Below are positions 32,578 to 35,596 of a stretch of DNA of 35,596 nucleotides, piece by piece. The stretch is from NCBI GenBank assembly GCA_031552535.1, contig JAVBMJ010000074.1, positions 1 through 35,596 on the forward strand, given 5' to 3'. Both the position numbers and the translations under genes were made by a program. The number at the start of each line of letters is the position of its first letter. The first letter of the stretch is position 1. This DNA comes from JAVBMJ01 sp031552535. GTDB lineage: Bacteria > Bacteroidota > Bacteroidia > Bacteroidales > Rikenellaceae. The notes under the pieces were generated by a model that was not told the origin of the DNA, did no database searches, and saw only the letters and a list, made by a program, of their open reading frames with translations.

Positions 32578-32597
32578 TTGGCCGCAAATTGGCCGCA
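32578..32597. repeat. Tandem 11-bp-period repeat near attR
   Basis: TTGGCCGCA occurs at 32578-32586 and 32589-32597. The period of 11 bp equals that of the pair near attL. The sequence differs (GGCCGC against GCACC), so the two ends may bind different proteins or have diverged. Confidence 0.55.
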
Positions 32598-32623
32598 TTT
32601 CACAAAATAGATTAAAATGGGTC

Positions 32624-32702
32624 GCAATTGTCTTCATTGAAAACGATTGCATTCAATTTAGAATCAATTAATTGTGCAATTGTTTTCGATGATAAAAATT
32701 GC
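32624..32702. repeat. Imperfect 34-bp inverted repeat inside attR
   Basis: GCAATTGTCTTCATTGAAAA (from 32624) and the end of 32669-32702 are imperfect reverse complements over about 34 bp. The location just inside attR suggests a recombination or terminator role. Confidence 0.45.
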
Positions 32703-32723
32703 GATAGTGTTAAGACTAAAATG

Positions 32724-32737
32724 CCTGTTCTGGGCAC
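32724..32737 (+). other. attR (second core repeat)
   Basis: The second copy of CCTGTTCTGGGCAC, identical to the tRNA-Leu 3' end but with no tRNA before it. It marks the right end of the element. Confidence 0.8.
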
Positions 32738-32738
32738 G

Positions 32739-32770
32739 AAATGCTCTCAATCACATGATTGAGAGCATTT
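32739..32770. terminator. Original host terminator of the tRNA operon
   Basis: AAATGCTCTCAATCA pairs perfectly with TGATTGAGAGCATTT around CA, directly after attR. Before integration it would have followed tRNA-Leu(CAG); it may now end the HTCS transcript from the right. Confidence 0.8.
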
Positions 32771-32803
32771 TACTTTCCCTATGGGGCAAAATCTTTCAGT
32801 GCC

Positions 32804-35596
32804 TTATTTCTTGTCGAATTTCTCGGCGTACTGCGAAGGGGATATGCCGAATTCCTCCTTGAAATATTTACCGAAATACCTCACGGTGCCGAAACCGACC
32901 ATATACGCGATCTCGCTTACGGTCAGTTGGCTCTCTTGCAAGAGTTGGGCGGCGCGTTTGAGGCGGATGGTGCGGATGAACACCGAGGGCGTCTGCCCGA
33001 GGATCGAGTGGAGTTTACGGTAGAGGTGCATGCGGTGCATGCCCACATAGGCGCTCAGCGTTTCGACCGAAAAGTCGGGATTGTCCATGTTCTCCTCCAC
33101 GCACCGGAGCGCTTTCTGGATCAGTTTCTCGTCGAGCGAGGTGATGGCCAGTTTGCCCGGGTTGACCTCGATCTCGCCATGGAACGCTTCGATCCGGCGC
33201 TGCTTCTGCTCGATCAGGTAGCGGATGCGCATCAGCAGAATATCGAGATTGAACGGTTTGGAGATGTATTCGTCCGCGCCCGCCTCATAGCCGCTCACGC
33301 GGTGCTCGTCCGAGGCGCGGGCAGTGAGCAGGATCACGGGAATGTGTGAAGTTTCGATGTCGGTCTTGATGCGGCGGCACATTTCCATGCCGTCCATGCC
33401 GGGCATCATCACGTCGGACACGACCAGGTCGATGCGCTGCGAGCGGGCGATCTCCAGACCCCGCAGGCCGTCGGACGCCTCCGCCACGCGGTAGTATTGC
33501 CCCAGCTCGCGCGAGACGTAACTGCGAAATTCGTCGTTATCCTCCACCAACAGCAGGGTGAATTCCTCCCCACCCCCATCCACGGCCGCCGTCGGCCCGG
33601 TTGCGGGTTCGGCTTCAGTTTCAGGCGAAACCTTCACGGACTCTTCTGCCCCGGTAGCACTGCGCAACGGAATCAGGACGGTGAACACGCTGCCCTCGCC
33701 CCGGCGGCTGCTCACCTCGATACGGCCGCCGTGGAGTTCCACATATTCCCTGATCAGGTGCAGCCCTATGCCGCTTCCCGCGGTGAAATGACCCGCAGGA
33801 TCGGCGGCCGCCTGGTAGAAGCGATCGAATATCCGGGGAATGTCGGCCTGCTCGATGCCCTTGCCGGTGTCGGCCACCTCGATGGACAGCATTTCGCACT
33901 CGCCCCCGGCCTGCATGCGCACCGTGCGGTCTACCTCCACCGTGACGCTGCCGCCGGCCGGAGTGAACTTGAAGGCGTTCGAGAGCAGGTTATTGACAAT
34001 CTTGCGCATCTTATCCTGGTCGAAAAGGGCATAGATCGGGGCGGACGAGCAGGTGTAGTTGAAATGAATCATCCCGCTCCCGGCAGCCTCGGCGAACGAC
34101 GAGCAGACCGTCCCGACGAATCCGGCCGCATCGCCCTGCGTGAGGCGCAGTTGCTCACGGTTGGTTTCCAGTTTGCGGAAATCGAGCAGTTGGTTCACCA
34201 TTTCGAGCAGTTGCCGGGCGTTGCGCTTGATGTTGGAGAGTTGCTGGCGGTTGTCGGGATCGCTCTCGCGCCGGATGACCGAGTCGAGGGGAGTGACGAT
34301 CAGCGACAGCGGGGTGCGCAGCTCATGGCTTATGTTGGTGAAGAATTTGAGTTTGAACTGATTCAGCTCCTCCTGGCGTCGTGCGGCCTCCTCCTCCATG
34401 CGCCGCGAGAGGCGGCGGCGGTGGCGGCGGTTGACCCAATGCACGACCAGAAAGGCCACCGCGATCAACAGCACCGCATAGACGATCCTCGCCGCGACAG
34501 TATTCCACCACGGATAGTTGATATGGACGGTTATATCGGCCGACTCTTCATTCCACAGGTGGCTGTTGTTCGAGGTGAGCACGCGGAAAGTGTAGGTGCC
34601 CGGCTTGAGGAACGAATAGGTGACTGACCCCAGGCCGTCGGCGGGATGTATTTCTGTCCATTCCTGGTCGAAATTTTCGAGTTTATAGCGGTAGTAGGTC
34701 TGCCTCGGGTCGATGTAGTTGAGCCCTGCGAACTCGAAAGTGACGAAACTCTCGTCGTGCCTCAATTCGATGCGGCGGGTCTTGCCGATGACATTTTGGA
34801 GGATGACGCGCCTATTGTGCACCTCGCGCGGCTGCACCGGGGTATTGAACAGGCGGAAACCGGTGAAATAAGGCTTGGCCCGTCGTCCGTCGCCCGTTAT
34901 GTCCGTGGGGCGGATCACATTCAGCCCGTGATTGCCGCCGAAATAGACCGTGCCGTCGGCGCCTTTCAGGGCCGAATGCTCGTAGAAGGTGCCCTCCTGC
35001 ACCCCGTTGTAGATATCGTAATGGGTGATGCGGAAATCGTAGCCGTCCTCCTTTTCTTCGACGACGAACTTGCTTATACTACCCGGCGAAGCCACCCACA
35101 CGCTGCCGTTGTCATCCTCCACCAAGCCCAGGATGTTGTCGGGCATGCCCTGTTCGAGGCCGAAATTTTCCAGACGGCCGCGCTTGGGATCCCACACCCC
35201 GAGCCCGTCGTGGGTGCCGAACCAGAGCATGGAGCGCGAGTCGCGGATGGTGCAGTTGTGCTTGGTGATGCGCTTGATGAATTGCTGGTTGCGGGGATCG
35301 TAGGCTACCGAGTCCTTCCGGGGGTAATAGCAGAACAGGCCGTTGTCGGCCGTAACGAGCATGGCGCTGTCGGCGAGCGGGATCATGCTGCGCACGAGCA
35401 TCATGTGGCGGATGGCGGGAAAACGCTCGCTGAGCAGGGCGATCTTACCCGTCGCGGGGTCCAGGCGGCCCACCCCGCCGTAGACGCTCACCCACATCTG
35501 GCCGCGGGCGTCCTCGTAGAACGTGCGCACGGAGTTGAAGTAGGGTTTGAGGTTGCGGTAGCTGATATAGACCGGATAGGGCTCCTGGTAGCGATA
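32804..35596 (-). CDS. Hybrid two-component system regulator (HTCS), 5' part outside the window
   Basis: HTCS proteins sense glycans or related ligands in the periplasm and switch on polysaccharide-use genes, joining sensor kinase and regulator in one chain. The 930 residues present show part of the periplasmic beta-propeller (Reg_prop blades such as EDARGQMWVSVYGG and EDDNGSVWVASPG), a Y_Y_Y domain (about 262-362), one membrane helix (about 366-388), the kinase dimerisation helix with the phospho-His in NISHELRTPL (His424), an ATPase domain (DTGKGI, GSGIGLHL), a receiver with Asp728 in VVSDVMMPGMDG, and a C-terminal AraC helix-turn-helix (about 826-930). The frame is open to base 35596 without a clear start, so the gene continues to the right. 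Its susCD-type target is not in the window. Confidence 0.95.
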   Translation of the reverse strand, partial: YRYQEPYPVYISYRNLKPYFNSVRTFYEDARGQMWVSVYGGVGRLDPATGKIALLSERFPAIRHMMLVRSMIPLADSAMLVTADNGLFCYYPRKDSVAYDPRNQQFIKRITKHNCTIRDSRSMLWFGTHDGLGVWDPKRGRLENFGLEQGMPDNILGLVEDDNGSVWVASPGSISKFVVEEKEDGYDFRITHYDIYNGVQEGTFYEHSALKGADGTVYFGGNHGLNVIRPTDITGDGRRAKPYFTGFRLFNTPVQPREVHNRRVILQNVIGKTRRIELRHDESFVTFEFAGLNYIDPRQTYYRYKLENFDQEWTEIHPADGLGSVTYSFLKPGTYTFRVLTSNNSHLWNEESADITVHINYPWWNTVAARIVYAVLLIAVAFLVVHWVNRRHRRRLSRRMEEEAARRQEELNQFKLKFFTNISHELRTPLSLIVTPLDSVIRRESDPDNRQQLSNIKRNARQLLEMVNQLLDFRKLETNREQLRLTQGDAAGFVGTVCSSFAEAAGSGMIHFNYTCSSAPIYALFDQDKMRKIVNNLLSNAFKFTPAGGSVTVEVDRTVRMQAGGECEMLSIEVADTGKGIEQADIPRIFDRFYQAAADPAGHFTAGSGIGLHLIREYVELHGGRIEVSSRRGEGSVFTVLIPLRSATGAEESVKVSPETEAEPATGPTAAVDGGGEEFTLLLVEDNDEFRSYVSRELGQYYRVAEASDGLRGLEIARSQRIDLVVSDVMMPGMDGMEMCRRIKTDIETSHIPVILLTARASDEHRVSGYEAGADEYISKPFNLDILLMRIRYLIEQKQRRIEAFHGEIEVNPGKLAITSLDEKLIQKALRCVEENMDNPDFSVETLSAYVGMHRMHLYRKLHSILGQTPSVFIRTIRLKRAAQLLQESQLTVSEIAYMVGFGTVRYFGKYFKEEFGISPSQYAEKFDKK

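Larger units (their letters stand above)
27125..32737. mobile_element. Integrase-less element integrated in tRNA-Leu(CAG)
   Basis: The 14-bp CCTGTTCTGGGCAC at the tRNA 3' end (27125-27138) recurs at 32724-32737, where no tRNA exists. The 5.6 kb between has composition and gene content unlike the flanks: three small unknown genes, a divergent XRE regulator, an ORF6N protein, phage-gene debris and an AAA+/DUF4143 ATPase. Right of the second copy a terminator hairpin and the HTCS gene resume host DNA. No tyrosine or serine recombinase gene is present, so it is either a deleted prophage or island or a satellite that needs an integrase from elsewhere. Phage structural debris favours a deleted prophage. 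Confidence 0.8.

Overview
The window looks like chromosome from an anaerobic Bacteroidota, probably order Bacteroidales and possibly Rikenellaceae/Alistipes-like; the genus is a guess. The evidence is a hybrid one-protein two-component regulator (HTCS), promoters of the Bacteroidota type (TTTG, about 19-20 bp, TAnnTTTG) before several genes, short Bacteroidota TonB proteins, and a gene for the [FeFe]-hydrogenase maturase HydG. Host genes are GC-rich. A few inserted genes (1054-2136 and much of 30700-32700) are visibly AT-rich.

Layout. 172-9308: rsmA, an AT-rich orphan membrane protein, transketolase, a cardiolipin synthase, a PAP2 phosphatase and bioF. 9506-13917: hflX and two tonB paralogues. 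14165-21583: tRNA-Ala, rlmN, a periplasmic thioredoxin-like protein, an RluA-type pseudouridine synthase, a YitT-family membrane protein, metK and a VWA lipoprotein. 21826-26372: hydG, apbE, then the operon rplY-pth-S4 protein. 26521-27137: a tRNA-Leu pair behind two tandem promoters. 27139-32737: a small defective element integrated in the 3' end of the second tRNA-Leu. 32804-35596: an HTCS gene running off the right edge.

Intergenic DNA is the most unusual part. Between 6.5 and 23.6 kb I find nine well-preserved 145-236 bp imperfect palindromes with related terminal inverted repeats (GA(G/A)..CTGTyTaa..). Eight are bounded by identical 3-bp TNA direct repeats (TAA, TTA or TGA). That is the insertion signature of the IS1031 subgroup of the IS5 family, so I read them as MITEs; no transposase is in the window. 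They nest in each other, abut each other, share a target repeat, sit 17 bp before a tonB start codon, and one has a target repeat that is the stop codon of the VWA gene. Short perfect hairpins elsewhere carry the same terminal core. A separate 38-bp perfect inverted repeat brackets 218 bp between cls and tkt and resembles an invertible segment.

The tRNA-Leu element (5.6 kb) has a 14-bp att duplication and 11-bp-period repeats near both ends, but no integrase. It carries a three-gene unit of unknown function, a divergent XRE regulator, an ORF6N protein, a frameshifted phage structural gene joined to a nonsense-mutated ImmA/IrrE-like fragment, and an intact AAA+ ATPase with DUF4143. I did not find a convincing complete new defence or catalytic system. 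The best undescribed candidates are the MITE superfamily, the possible inverton and the orphan protein at 1054-2136.
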